From an uncultured Paracoccaceae bacterium (GTDB lineage Bacteria > Pseudomonadota > Alphaproteobacteria > Rhodobacterales > Rhodobacteraceae): a DNA stretch of 64,000 nucleotides. The stretch is taken from NCBI GenBank assembly GCA_947500825.1, contig CANMTR010000001.1, positions 1 to 64,000 on the forward strand, in the 5' to 3' direction. The translations under genes were made by a program, and so were the position numbers. Shown one piece after another: positions 26,726-37,409 of this stretch. The notes under the pieces were generated by a model, which was not told where the DNA came from, searched no databases, and saw only the letters and a program-made list of their open reading frames with translations. Numbering within the stretch: position 1 is the first letter of the stretch; each line of letters begins with the position of its first letter.

Positions 26726-27775
26726 TTGCGTGACGCCGCCCTGAGCGACGACCTTCTGGCGTGGTACGATGCCCATGCCCGCGAGATGCCGTGGCGGGTG
26801 GGCCCCGCGGCCCGCGCCGCGGGCACGCGGCCCGATCCCTACCGCGTCTGGCTGTCCGAAGTAATGCTGCAGCAGACCACCGTGGCCGCCGTGGGCGCGT
26901 ATTTCCGCCGCTTCACCGCGCTCTGGCCGGATGTCCACGCGCTGGCCGGCGCCGAGGACGCGCAGGTCATGGGCGAATGGGCGGGCCTGGGATACTACGC
27001 CCGGGCGCGCAACCTGCTGAAATGCGCCCGCACCGTGTCGCGGGAACTGGACGGGCGGTTTCCCGACACGCGCGAGGGGCTCCTGCGGCTGCCGGGGGTC
27101 GGCCCCTACACCGCGTCGGCCGTCGCCGCGATCGCCTTCGACCGGGCCGAGGCGGTAGTCGACGGCAACGTGGAGCGGGTGATGGCCCGGCTCCACGATG
27201 TCCGCGATCCGCTCCCCGGCGCCAAGCCGCGCCTCGCCGCGCTGGCCGCCGGGCACACGCCCGCGCGGAGGCCGGGCGATTACGCCCAGGCGGTGATGGA
27301 TCTCGGCGCGACGATCTGCACGCCGCGCCGGCCCGCCTGCGGCATCTGCCCCTGGATGGGCCCTTGCGCCGCGCGGGCGGAGGGCGTCGCGGCGGAGCTG
27401 CCGCGCAAGGCGCCCAAGCGGGCCAAGCCCGTGCGCCACGGCGTGGCCTATCTCGTGCGTCGCCCCGACGGCGCCTGGCTTCTGGAGACGCGGGCGCCGC
27501 GGGGCCTTCTGGGCGGGATGCAGGGCTGGCCCGGCTCGGACTGGGCCGAGGTCGTTCCCGACCACGCGCCCCCCCTCGAGGCCGCGTGGCAAGACTTGGG
27601 CGAGGTGCGCCACACCTTCACCCATTTCCACCTGCGCCTGTCCTTGCGCGGCGCGGTGTCGCAGGCGGCCCCCGCGCGGGGCCGGTTCGTCCCGGCCGAG
27701 GCGTTCCGCCCGTCCGACCTGCCGACGCTGATGCGCAAGGCCTACGACCTGGCGCGGGGGCCCCTCGGGGGCTGA
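26726..27775 (+). CDS. mutY: A/G-specific adenine glycosylase MutY
   Basis: A 349-residue base-excision repair enzyme removing adenine mispaired with 8-oxoguanine. It shows WLSEVMLQQT with the catalytic Glu, the helix-hairpin-helix LPGVGPYTASAVAAIAF, the catalytic Asp in VVDGNVERV, and the [4Fe-4S] ligands of CTPRRPACGICPWMGPC (C-x6-C-x2-C-x5-C). A C-terminal NUDIX-like domain (about 235-340) with FTHFHL recognises 8-oxoG. The start is TTG 26726, preceded by AAGGGG. The 3' end overlaps the convergent DMT transporter gene by 34 bases. Confidence 0.95.
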   Translation: MRDAALSDDLLAWYDAHAREMPWRVGPAARAAGTRPDPYRVWLSEVMLQQTTVAAVGAYFRRFTALWPDVHALAGAEDAQVMGEWAGLGYYARARNLLKCARTVSRELDGRFPDTREGLLRLPGVGPYTASAVAAIAFDRAEAVVDGNVERVMARLHDVRDPLPGAKPRLAALAAGHTPARRPGDYAQAVMDLGATICTPRRPACGICPWMGPCAARAEGVAAELPRKAPKRAKPVRHGVAYLVRRPDGAWLLETRAPRGLLGGMQGWPGSDWAEVVPDHAPPLEAAWQDLGEVRHTFTHFHLRLSLRGAVSQAAPARGRFVPAEAFRPSDLPTLMRKAYDLARGPLGG

Positions 27776-28677
27776 CCGGGGCGCCGCGCCAGCGTCCGCA
27801 GCACCGACCACTGGCTGGTGGCCAGCCCCGCGAGGATCAGCGCCAGCGCGGCGAAGAAGCGCAAGGGCAGTGCCTCGCCCAAAAGCGTCGCGCCGAACAC
27901 CACCGACCAGAGCGGCACCTGGTAGTTCACCAGCGTCATGAAGACTGACCCGGCGGTGCGGATCACCCGCACCCGGATCAGGACCGCCAGGGCCGTGGGC
28001 ACCAGCCCCAGGAAGATCAGCGCCGCGTCCGCGATCCCTCCCGCGGGGCGGGGCAGGCCCTCGACGACGAGCATGAGGGGCGCCAGCGCCGCGGCCCCCA
28101 CCCCGAGGGTCACGGCCCCCAGGGTGATCGCGTCGATCGGCGGGCAGCGCCGCGTCAGGATCGAGGCGACGGCGTAGGAGAGGGCGGCCGTCAGGCAGGC
28201 GAGCTTTCCCGGGCCCGCCATCGGATCGGCCCCCGCCGCGTCCAGCCCCGGCCCGAGCAGGAGCGCCGCACCGGCGAAGCCGATGACCACGCCGGCCGCG
28301 CGCCGCCGCGACATGGGCTCGTCCGAGAAGAGATGTGCCAGCGGCAGGACGAAGAGCGGCAGCGCGGCCATCGACAGCCCCGCGAAGGCCGAGGGCACGT
28401 ATTGCTGACCCCAGGCCAGCAGGAAGAACGGCACCGCGGTGGAGAACAGCCCGATCGGGACGGCGAAGGCCCAGGCCCGGCGCTCCCGCGGCAGGCGCCG
28501 CCCCGCGAGGCGCATCAGCAGAAACAGGGCCAGCGCGCCGAGCGCGGTGCGCGCGCAGGCCACGGTGAGGGGGCCGTGGCCGCGCAGGGCGACGGTGACC
28601 ACCATGAACGTGCCGCCCCAGATCACCCCGAGGACGAGGATCGACAGCCAGTTCTCCAGGGTCGGGCGGGCGGTCAA
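27742..28677 (-). CDS. EamA/DMT superfamily transporter
   Basis: A 311-residue inner-membrane protein with about ten hydrophobic segments in two EamA repeats (VLGVIWGGTFMVVTVAL at the N-terminus; repeat two begins near residue 160). Such carriers export or import metabolites or drugs; the substrate is unknown. The TTG start (28677) overlaps the stop of an upstream small ORF as TTGA. The C-terminal RRPGQPPRGPRARS tail is basic and is encoded over the mutY 3' end. Confidence 0.88.
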   Translation of the reverse strand: MTARPTLENWLSILVLGVIWGGTFMVVTVALRGHGPLTVACARTALGALALFLLMRLAGRRLPRERRAWAFAVPIGLFSTAVPFFLLAWGQQYVPSAFAGLSMAALPLFVLPLAHLFSDEPMSRRRAAGVVIGFAGAALLLGPGLDAAGADPMAGPGKLACLTAALSYAVASILTRRCPPIDAITLGAVTLGVGAAALAPLMLVVEGLPRPAGGIADAALIFLGLVPTALAVLIRVRVIRTAGSVFMTLVNYQVPLWSVVFGATLLGEALPLRFFAALALILAGLATSQWSVLRTLARRPGQPPRGPRARS

Positions 28678-28964
28678 GGCCCGGTCGTCCGGGGTGCCGG
28701 CGGGGAGGGCCGTGCCCCGTCCATCGTGTCGTCCAGAGCCCCTGCGAGCCGGTAGGGCAACAGGACACCTTTGTCCTGGCCGGCGTCCATGGCACGACCG
28801 ATGGAGCGCACCGCGCCCATGTCGATGCGGCTCAGGCCGTCGTAGATCGCCATGAGCATCGCGCGGGCCGCGGCGAGGACCGCGCAGTGGCTGGACGCCA
28901 TCATCGGGATGAAGATGCCCCGCACCCCATCAATCGCCGTGTAGCGCATCGAGACCCCGTTCAT
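28674..28964 (-). CDS. Small hypothetical protein upstream of the DMT transporter
   Basis: A 96-residue frame with strong G/C third-position bias and a 4-base TTGA overlap with the transporter start, both arguing that it is translated. ATG 28964 or ATG 28949 could start it; neither has a good ribosome site. The first 25 residues (RYTAIDGVRGIFIPMMASSH) faintly recall the N-terminus of acyltransferase/OpgC proteins, but the rest does not, and only one hydrophobic stretch is present. It could be a remnant. No function assigned. Confidence 0.4.
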   Translation of the reverse strand: MNGVSMRYTAIDGVRGIFIPMMASSHCAVLAAARAMLMAIYDGLSRIDMGAVRSIGRAMDAGQDKGVLLPYRLAGALDDTMDGARPSPPAPRTTGP

Positions 28965-29120
28965 GCATCCGTGCGGGCGGGGTTAAGGCCGGGGTCCGAG
29001 GCGGCGCAAGCCGAAAGCGCGAGGAAGAGGGGTCGGCGACAATCGGGCGGCGTCGGGGGACCTGCCCATCACCCCGGGCGGCGCCGCGCCGGGAGAGGAC
29101 CCCCGGCGCGGACGGGGCGA

Positions 29121-30725
<1,605 letters not shown>

Positions 30726-30729
<4 letters not shown>

Positions 30730-31181
30730 GCGCGATCGACGACACCGACCGCGAGATCCTCCGCCTCCTGTCGGGCGACGCGACGCTGACATCGGCGGCG
30801 CTGGGCGAGCGGCTCGGCCTGTCGCAGCCCGTGGCGTGGCGGCGCGTGCGCCGGCTGGAGGGGCTGGGGATCCTCGCGGGGCGGCGGCTGGAGCTGGACC
30901 TCGCCGCGCTGGGCTTCGGCGTGACGGTTTTCCTTGGGGTCAAGCTGGCGGCAAGGGGGCGGCTCGCGCTGGGCGACTTCGAGCGCGCGATCACCGCGAT
31001 CCCCGAGGTGCAGACCGTGGAGCACGTGCTCGGCCTCTACGATTACCGCCTGCGGGTGGTGGCGCGGGACCTCGGCGATTTCGAGCGCGTGCTGCGTCGG
31101 CGGATCCTGACCCTGCCGGGGGTGGGCAATGTCGAGGCCAACGTGCTCCTGAGCGAGGAGCGGCGCCCGGGCCCGATCTAG
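30726..31181 (+). CDS. Lrp/AsnC family transcriptional regulator (second of tandem pair)
   Basis: A 151-residue paralogue of the preceding gene: helix-turn-helix IDDTDREILRLLSGD, then GERLGLSQPVAWRRVRRLEGLGIL, followed by the RAM domain (VEHVLGLYDYRLRVVARD). GTG 30726 overlaps the upstream stop by four bases, so the two are co-translated and may form mixed oligomers (inference). It is followed by a strong hairpin region at 31181-31214. Confidence 0.92.
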
Positions 31182-31244
31182 GGGGCTCCGCCCCCGCGCG
31201 CGCCGGGCGCGCGCTCCCCCGGGGTATTTCGCGAAAGGGTGAGG
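31181..31244. terminator. GC-rich double hairpin and dispersed repeat module between convergent genes
   Basis: The first stem is GGGGGC/GCCCCC (31181-31186 and 31190-31195). The second is GCGCGCGCC/GGCGCGCGC (31196-31204 and 31206-31214). CCCCCGGGGTATTTC (from 31216) and GAAAGGGTGAGG follow. Placement between the second Lrp gene and the convergent ubiH-type gene suits a bidirectional terminator, although no T run follows. A close copy of the last module is at 60052-60083. Confidence 0.6.
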
Positions 31245-31248
31245 GGGC

Positions 31249-32430
31249 TCAGCGCGTGCCCATTCCCAGCCCCATGATCCGGGTGCGCAGGGGGGCGATG
31301 TCGTGGACCGCCTTGAGACCGGTGCGCCGCAGCGCCTGCAGGGGCCCCCCGCCCGCGCTGCAGAGCCGGTTGTAGACGTCAATGGCCGCGGCGCGGGCGT
31401 GCATGTCGCCCTGCCGCGCGCGGGCGTAGCCGGCAAGTCCCGCGGGCGCGCCGGGATCGCCCGGGTCGATGGCGTCGGCCAGGGCGCGGATGTCGGCCAG
31501 CGACGTGTTGAGGCCCTGCGCGCCGATCGGGGGCAGGACATGGGCGGCCTCGGCCACGAGGGCGGTGCGTCTCGCGGTCATCGCGGTCGCGGTCTGGGTG
31601 ACGATGGGCCAGAGCCGGAACGGCGTGGCGCGCGCCATGGGACCCAGGACATGGAGCGCCCGGTCGGTGAGCTGCGCGTCGAAGTCATCCGCCTGTGACA
31701 GGGCGGTGGCGCGGGGGCCCGTGTCCATCCACACGATGGAGGAGGCCGGCCGGCCCCCCTGATCGGCGAGGGGCACGGTGACGAAGGCGCCGCCGTCGTT
31801 GTAGATCTCGGTCGACACGCCGCGATGCGGGTCGCGGTGGGTGCAGGCGAAGGCCAGCGCCTTCTGGCCGTAGCGGTGAAGGCGGGTGTCGATCCCCGCC
31901 GCCCGGCGCACCGGAGAGGCGCGGCCGTCCGCCCCGACCACGAGGCGCGCGTCGAGACGGCTGCCGTCGGTCAGCGTGATCCGGGCTCCGTCGTCGCGCG
32001 CCAGCATATCGGCGAACCCGACGCCCATGCGCAGGTCCACGCCCGGATCGTCGGCGAGGACGCGGGCCAGGGTATGCCGCGCCCGCCAGTTCATGACGTT
32101 GCGCCCGAAGGCGTCGAGCCCGAGGTCGCCCGGCGCGAAGGTGCGCGTCGCGGTCTGGCGCGGGGGCCAGCCCGTCGAATCCATCACCCGCAGGGCGGCG
32201 AGCGCGGTGGCGTCGGGGGCGAGGCCCTCCCACAGCCCCGCCTCCTCGAGGAGGGTGATGGAGGGGGCGAGGTAGGCGGTGGAGCGCAGGTCGGCGCCCT
32301 CCGCGTCGCCGTCGCCGGGCGGCGGTGCGGGGTCGCAGAGCGTGACGCGAAAGCCCCGCCGGGCCAGCAGGGCGGCGAGAACCATGCCGGCGATGCCGGC
32401 CCCGGAAACGAAGATGTCGGTATCGGCCAT
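31249..32430 (-). CDS. FAD-dependent ubiquinone-biosynthesis hydroxylase (UbiH/COQ6 family)
   Basis: A 393-residue flavoprotein monooxygenase. It has the dinucleotide fold VSGAGIAGMVLAALLARRG at the N-terminus, RARHTLARVL, LVVGADGRASPVRRAAGI, and the second FAD motif LVAEAAHVLPPIGAQGLNTSL. Family members hydroxylate the ubiquinone ring. UbiH, UbiF and UbiL types cannot be separated here, so no symbol is given. ATG 32430 is the only in-frame start before the FAD motif. It stands alone between the terminator region and purD. Confidence 0.88.
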   Translation of the reverse strand: MADTDIFVSGAGIAGMVLAALLARRGFRVTLCDPAPPPGDGDAEGADLRSTAYLAPSITLLEEAGLWEGLAPDATALAALRVMDSTGWPPRQTATRTFAPGDLGLDAFGRNVMNWRARHTLARVLADDPGVDLRMGVGFADMLARDDGARITLTDGSRLDARLVVGADGRASPVRRAAGIDTRLHRYGQKALAFACTHRDPHRGVSTEIYNDGGAFVTVPLADQGGRPASSIVWMDTGPRATALSQADDFDAQLTDRALHVLGPMARATPFRLWPIVTQTATAMTARRTALVAEAAHVLPPIGAQGLNTSLADIRALADAIDPGDPGAPAGLAGYARARQGDMHARAAAIDVYNRLCSAGGGPLQALRRTGLKAVHDIAPLRTRIMGLGMGTR

Positions 32431-32552
32431 GGGCGGTGATCTAGATGCGCGGAGCCGCCCGGAAAGCGTCCGCGCGCCGCCTGCGACACAAGGCTCGGGG
32501 TCCGGGGGGGGCTTTCCGGGGGCGGCAGAGGGCACAGGCGGTGGCGCGGGGC

Positions 32553-33818
32553 CTAGTCCAGGGCGCGCCAGCCGATGTCGCGCCGGAAGGTGCCCTGGGG
32601 CCAGTCCACCGCGTCGACCACGGCATAGGCCCGCTCGCGCGCCTGGCGCAGGTCGTCGCCCCGGGCGGTCACGCCCAGCACGCGCCCGCCCGCGGCCACC
32701 AGGGCCCCGTCCTCGAGCGCGGTGCCCGCGTGGAACACCACCTGCCCCGAGGAGGCCACGAGCCGCTCCAGCCCCCGGATCTCGGTGCCCCTGTCGTAGG
32801 CGCCGGGATAGCCGTCGGCGGCCATGACCACGCACATGGCGTGGTCGTCCGCCCAGCTCACCCGCGCGTCGCCCAGCCGCCCCTCGGCGCAGGCCTGCAT
32901 CGCGTCGAGCGCCTGGGCGCCGAGGCGGATCATCAGGCACTGGCACTCGGGGTCGCCGAAGCGGGCGTTGAACTCCACCAGCCGCGGCGCGCCGTCCTCG
33001 ATCATCAGCCCCACGTAGAGGACGCCCGAATAGGGCGTGCCGCGCCGCGCGAGCTCGGCCATGCAGGGCCGCACGATCTCGCTCAAGGCGCGCTCCGTCA
33101 CCCCCGCATCCATGATCGGGGCGGGGGAATAGGCGCCCATGCCGCCCGTGTTGGGGCCGGTGTCGCCCTCGCCGATGCGCTTGTGGTCCTGCGCCGTCCC
33201 GAAGGGCAGGATCTCCTCGCCGTCCACCAGCACGAAGAACGAGGCCTCCTCGCCCCGCAGCACCTCCTCGATCACCACGCGCGCGCCGGCCGCGCCGAGC
33301 GGTCCGTCGAAGACCGCGTCGACGGCCGCGAGCGCCTCCTCCACGGTCTCGGCCACCACCACGCCCTTGCCGGCGGCCAGCCCGTCGGCCTTGACCACGA
33401 TGGGCGCGCCCTGAGCCTGCACGTGCTCCCTGGCGGGGCCGGCCTCCTCGAAGCGGGCATAGCGGGCCGTGGGCGCGCCGGCGGCGTCGCACAGCTCCTT
33501 GGCGAAGCTCTTGGAGGTCTCCACCCGGGCGGCGGCCCGGTCGGGGCCCAGCACGGCGAGGCCGGCGGCGCGGCAGGCATCGGCCACGCCCGCGGCCAGC
33601 GATGCCTCCGGCCCGATCACCACGAGGTCGACCGCCGCCTCGGCGGCGAACTCCGCCACCGCCCGGCCGTCCTCGATGTCGATCCGGGCGGTCTCGGCGA
33701 TGCCCGCGATCCCGGCATTGCCCGGCGCCACGATCAGGCGGTCGCATTTGGGGTTCTGCAGCACCGCCCAGGCGAGCGCGTGCTCGCGGCCGCCGCCGCC
33801 GAGGATCAGGATGTTCAT
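32553..33818 (-). CDS. purD: Phosphoribosylamine-glycine ligase
   Basis: A 421-residue ATP-grasp enzyme of de novo purine synthesis (GAR synthetase). The N-terminal [37 protein letters not shown], the ATP-grasp [30 protein letters not shown] and [11 protein letters not shown] are all present. CGGAGGC precedes ATG 33818. Length is standard. It is divergent from xseA across about 110 bases. Confidence 0.97.
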   Translation of the reverse strand: MNILILGGGGREHALAWAVLQNPKCDRLIVAPGNAGIAGIAETARIDIEDGRAVAEFAAEAAVDLVVIGPEASLAAGVADACRAAGLAVLGPDRAAARVETSKSFAKELCDAAGAPTARYARFEEAGPAREHVQAQGAPIVVKADGLAAGKGVVVAETVEEALAAVDAVFDGPLGAAGARVVIEEVLRGEEASFFVLVDGEEILPFGTAQDHKRIGEGDTGPNTGGMGAYSPAPIMDAGVTERALSEIVRPCMAELARRGTPYSGVLYVGLMIEDGAPRLVEFNARFGDPECQCLMIRLGAQALDAMQACAEGRLGDARVSWADDHAMCVVMAADGYPGAYDRGTEIRGLERLVASSGQVVFHAGTALEDGALVAAGGRVLGVTARGDDLRQARERAYAVVDAVDWPQGTFRRDIGWRALD

Positions 33819-33927
33819 CTGGCCGCCTCCGGTTGATCGGGGGCGCTGATACGCGGGCCGGGGGCCTTTGTGAAGCGCGCGGGCCCACCCTTTCGCCCGC
33901 TCCCCGCGCGGTCTAGTCTGCGCTCCC

Positions 33928-35463
33928 ATGGAGCTCTTCGACGAGGCAGGCCCCGGGGCCAACGCGCACGAATACACCGTGTCCGAGATTTCGGGCGCGG
34001 TGAAACGCGTGGTGGAGGGGGAGTTCGGCCGCGTGAAGGTGCGCGGCGAGGTGGGACGGGTGTTCCGCGCCCGCTCGGGCCACCTCTATTTCGACGTCAA
34101 GGACGACCGCAACGTGCTCGCGGCCGTGGCGTGGAAGGGGCAGGTCGCGGGCCTCACCCAGGTCCCCGAGGAGGGGATGGAGGTGATCGCCAGCGGCAAG
34201 CTCACCACCTTCGGCAGCCAGTCCAAGTACCAGCTCAACGCCGACGACGTGCGGCCCGCGGGCGTGGGCGCTCTCATGGCCATGCTGGAGAAGCGCAAGG
34301 CCGAGCTGGAGGCCGAGGGCCTCTTTGCCCCCGAGCGCAAGCGGCCCCTGCCGTTCCTGCCCCGGGTCATCGGCGTGGTCACCTCGCCCTCCGGGGCCGT
34401 GATCCGGGACATCCTCCACCGCCTGTCCGACCGCTTCCCGCGCGAGGTCCTGGTCTGGCCCGTGGCCGTGCAGGGCCGCGACTGCGCCCCCCAGGTGGCC
34501 GCCGCGATCCGGGGCTTCAACGCGCTGGAGGCGGGCGGCGCCGTGCCGCGCCCCGACCTGATCATCGTGGCGCGCGGCGGCGGCTCCATCGAGGACCTGT
34601 GGGGCTTCAACGAGGAGGCCGTGGCCCGCGCCGCCGCCGACAGCGACATCCCCCTGATCTCGGCCGTGGGACACGAGACCGACACGACCCTGATCGACTT
34701 CGTCTCCGACCGCCGCGCGCCCACCCCGTCGGCCGCCGCCGAACTGGCCGTGCCGGTGCGGCTGGAGCTGCGCGCCTGGCTCGACGGGCAGGCCGCGCGC
34801 CTGGGCCGGGGTCTGGGACAGGCCATCGGCCAGCGCCGCCAGCGCCTCGCGGACCTGTCGCGCGCCCTGCCGCGCGCGGAAGGACTGACCGCGTCCGCCC
34901 GCCAGCGGTTCGACTGGGCCGAGGCGCGCCTTCCCGTCGCCCTGGATGCAGGTCTGGCGACCCGCCGCGCGCGCCTGGCCGAGGCCGCGGCGGGCCTTGG
35001 GCCCGCGCGCCTGCGCGGCCAGGTTGCGGCGGCGCGCGACCGCGCCGCCCTGTCGGGCGGCCGGCTCGTCCCCGCCCTCGCGCGCCTCGTGCGCGACCGC
35101 CGCGCGGCGCTCGACGCGCGCCGGCTCGACGCCCGCCCCATCGCGCAGGCCGCCCGGCGGGGCGGCGCCGACCTCGCCCGCGAAAGGCACCGGCTGGAGC
35201 GCGCCTTCGACGCCCGCCGCGCCGCCGCGCGCGACCGGCTTGCCGCGCTCGACCGCCTGCACCGCACCTTGGGCTACGAGGCGACGCTGGAGCGCGGCTA
35301 CGCCATCGTGCGGGACGGCGACGAGGTCGTCACCGACAAGGCCCGCGCGCAGGAGGCCACGGCCCTGTCGATCGAGTTCCGCGACGGCCGGCTCCGGATC
35401 GGGGGGCAGAAGAAACCCCGCCGCACGCCCGAGGACCCGCCCGAACAGGGCTCGCTCCTCTGA
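33928..35463 (+). CDS. xseA: Exodeoxyribonuclease VII large subunit
   Basis: A 511-residue protein. An N-terminal OB-fold (YTVSEISGAVKRVVE...VKVRGEV, GHLYFDVKDD) is followed by the catalytic domain (VIGVVTSPSGAVIRDILHRL, ARGGGSIEDLWGFNEE, SAVGHETDTTLIDFVSD, RAPTPSAAAE). An Arg/Ala-rich coiled-coil C-terminus ends in the GYAIVRDG strand. With XseB (not in this window) it degrades single-stranded DNA. No ribosome site is obvious at ATG 33928. Confidence 0.95.
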   Translation: MELFDEAGPGANAHEYTVSEISGAVKRVVEGEFGRVKVRGEVGRVFRARSGHLYFDVKDDRNVLAAVAWKGQVAGLTQVPEEGMEVIASGKLTTFGSQSKYQLNADDVRPAGVGALMAMLEKRKAELEAEGLFAPERKRPLPFLPRVIGVVTSPSGAVIRDILHRLSDRFPREVLVWPVAVQGRDCAPQVAAAIRGFNALEAGGAVPRPDLIIVARGGGSIEDLWGFNEEAVARAAADSDIPLISAVGHETDTTLIDFVSDRRAPTPSAAAELAVPVRLELRAWLDGQAARLGRGLGQAIGQRRQRLADLSRALPRAEGLTASARQRFDWAEARLPVALDAGLATRRARLAEAAAGLGPARLRGQVAAARDRAALSGGRLVPALARLVRDRRAALDARRLDARPIAQAARRGGADLARERHRLERAFDARRAAARDRLAALDRLHRTLGYEATLERGYAIVRDGDEVVTDKARAQEATALSIEFRDGRLRIGGQKKPRRTPEDPPEQGSLL

Positions 35464-35519
35464 TCCTCTCTGCTGTCCCGAGTACGCCGGCCGCCGACCC
35501 CTGACGGGCGCGCGTGGCC

Positions 35520-35915
35520 TCAGACGCCGACCTCGGGGCCCAGGCACTCCAGCGGTTCGTCGGACGCCGCCGTCTCGTAGAGGACCGAGCCGCCGCCCTC
35601 GCCGGCGAAGCTCGCCCTGAGCCCGCCGCCCTCGCGCCAGAAGGTCCAGCAGCGCGGCCCGCCCTCCATGTCCTCGTAGACGAAGCAGATCCGGTCGCCC
35701 TGCGGGTACCAGCGCCCCTCCCGGCAGCGTCCATCCAGGAACGACCAGCGCACGTGGCGGCCGGGGCCGTATTCCTCCGCCCCGTAGGGCATCCCGTCGG
35801 CCGAGAAGGTCAGCGTGCGCCCCTGGGTATAGGCGGCGAAGGCCTCCGCCCCCATGGGCGTCTGCGCCGCGAGCGGCTGGGCCAGGAGCAGGAGGGAGAG
35901 GAGGGCGGTGCGCAT
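35520..35915 (-). CDS. Secreted hypothetical protein
   Basis: A 131-residue protein with a clear signal peptide (MRTALLSLLLLAQPLAA, cleavage after AxA). The mature part has PYGAEEYGPGRHVRWSFLDG, then four cysteines including GDRICFVYEDM and PRCWTFW. The small beta-rich form and paired Cys suggest a periplasmic domain; similar alphaproteobacterial proteins are unannotated. ATG 35924 would add three residues. It converges with xseA and diverges from ftsY. Confidence 0.75.
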   Translation of the reverse strand: MRTALLSLLLLAQPLAAQTPMGAEAFAAYTQGRTLTFSADGMPYGAEEYGPGRHVRWSFLDGRCREGRWYPQGDRICFVYEDMEGGPRCWTFWREGGGLRASFAGEGGGSVLYETAASDEPLECLGPEVGV

Positions 35916-36028
35916 GGGGACGATGCTGCCACGGCAGGCCCGCGCTGACCAGATCCCGCGGGGCGCTTTCACACCCGCGCGTTTCGGTCTAGGTGCGGGC
36001 GCGTGATCCCTGCGCGCCGGGAGGCCCC

Positions 36029-37393
36029 ATGTCGTTCTTCAACAAGCTGAAATCGCGCCTCTTCAAGTCTTCCTCCAAGCTCGACGAGGGGCTCGACGCC
36101 ATCGTCGAGGACGGTGGCGAGGTCTCCGAGGCCGAGCCTGCGCCCGAAACTTCGGCCGACCCCGGGGCCGGACCGGACGCTCCCGACCGCCCCGAGACGC
36201 CCGAAGCCCCGCGTCCCGAGACGCCCGAAGCCCCGCGCCCGGAAACGCCGGACCCGGCCCCCGCGCGCCCCGATCCCACCCCCGACCCCACCCCGCCCCC
36301 GGCGCCCCAGGCCCCGCCCGCGCCCGAGCCGTTCCCCGCCCCGCAGGACCCCGCGCCCGCGCCGCGCCCCCGGGAAGTCCCGCAGGAGACCCCGGCGGAG
36401 GTGCCCAAGGCCCCCACGCCCCTGGAGGTCCCCGACGACACGCCCCCCGGCGCGCCCCAGCCGAAAGGCGCCTTGGACGAGCCGAAGGGCGCCCCGAGCG
36501 CGCCGAAGGGCGGCCTCATGGGCCGGATCTTCCGCCGTGGCGGCGAGGGCGCGGTCATGCGCCGCCCGCTGGACGACGACATGCTCGAGGAGCTGGAGGA
36601 CCTGCTGATCGCCTCCGACATGGGCGTCGAGACGGCCGCGCGCGTCACCGCCAACATGGCCGAGGGGCGGCTCGGTCGCCGCATGTCCACCCGCGAGATC
36701 AAGGAGTTGCTGGCGTCCGAGATCGCCCGGATCATGGAGCCCGTGGCCGCGCCCCTGCCGCTCTATGCGAAAAAGCCGCAGGTCGTGCTCGTCGTGGGCG
36801 TCAACGGCTCGGGCAAGACCACCACCATCGGCAAGCTCGCCAGCCAGTTCCGCGGCGCGGGCAAGTCCGTCGTCATCGCGGCGGGCGACACGTTCCGCGC
36901 CGCCGCCGTCGAGCAGCTCCAGGTCTGGGGCGAGCGGGCGGGCGTGCCGGTGATGACCGCGCCCCAGGGCTCCGACCCCGCGAGCCTGGCCTTCGACGCC
37001 ATGACGAAGGCCGAGGCCGACGGAGCCGACCTTCTGATGATCGACACCGCGGGACGGCTCCAGAACCGCGCCGACCTGATGGAGGAGCTGGCCAAGATCG
37101 TGCGCGTGATCCGCAAGAAGGACCCGGACGCGCCCCACAACACCGTGCTGGTGCTCGACGCCACCACGGGCCAGAACGCGCTCAACCAGGTGGAGATCTT
37201 CCGCAAGCTCGCCGACGTGTCGGGCCTGGTGATGACCAAGCTCGACGGCACCGCGCGGGGCGGCGTCCTGGTGGCGCTCGCCGACCGCTTCGGCCTGCCG
37301 ATCCACGCCATCGGGGTGGGCGAGCAGATCGACGACCTCGATGCCTTCGACCCCCAGGACTTCGCCGCCGCGCTGACCGGGCTCGACAGGTGA
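36029..37393 (+). CDS. ftsY: Signal recognition particle receptor FtsY
   Basis: A 454-residue protein. It starts MSFFNKLKSRLFKSSSK (amphipathic membrane-binding helix) after a GGGAGG site, then has a 140-residue acidic Pro-rich linker with PETPEAPR repeats and the SRP54-type NG domain. This has the N bundle (MEELAK... region preceded by LLIASDMGVETAA), G1 GVNGSGKTTTIGKLA, AGDTFRAAAVEQL, DTAGRLQN, TKLDGTARGG. It docks SRP-ribosome complexes at SecYEG. The linker is longer than in many homologues. The downstream transporter gene follows within 16 bases. Confidence 0.96.
   Translation: MSFFNKLKSRLFKSSSKLDEGLDAIVEDGGEVSEAEPAPETSADPGAGPDAPDRPETPEAPRPETPEAPRPETPDPAPARPDPTPDPTPPPAPQAPPAPEPFPAPQDPAPAPRPREVPQETPAEVPKAPTPLEVPDDTPPGAPQPKGALDEPKGAPSAPKGGLMGRIFRRGGEGAVMRRPLDDDMLEELEDLLIASDMGVETAARVTANMAEGRLGRRMSTREIKELLASEIARIMEPVAAPLPLYAKKPQVVLVVGVNGSGKTTTIGKLASQFRGAGKSVVIAAGDTFRAAAVEQLQVWGERAGVPVMTAPQGSDPASLAFDAMTKAEADGADLLMIDTAGRLQNRADLMEELAKIVRVIRKKDPDAPHNTVLVLDATTGQNALNQVEIFRKLADVSGLVMTKLDGTARGGVLVALADRFGLPIHAIGVGEQIDDLDAFDPQDFAAALTGLDR
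36191..36250 (+). repeat. 24-base tandem repeat inside ftsY
   Basis: Two nearly identical 24-base units (36191-36214 and 36215-36238) plus a half unit encode PETPEAPR-PETPEAPR-PETP in the FtsY linker. They differ at a single base (cgt versus cgc), so the expansion is recent or conserved by slippage. Length polymorphism between strains is likely. Confidence 0.85.
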
Positions 37394-37409
37394 GCGTCCC
37401 GGCCATCCC

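Noticed and set aside
33870-35504. Long frames on both strands across xseA
   Set aside because: Only the frame encoding XseA motifs is credible; the others are Arg/Pro-rich shadows.
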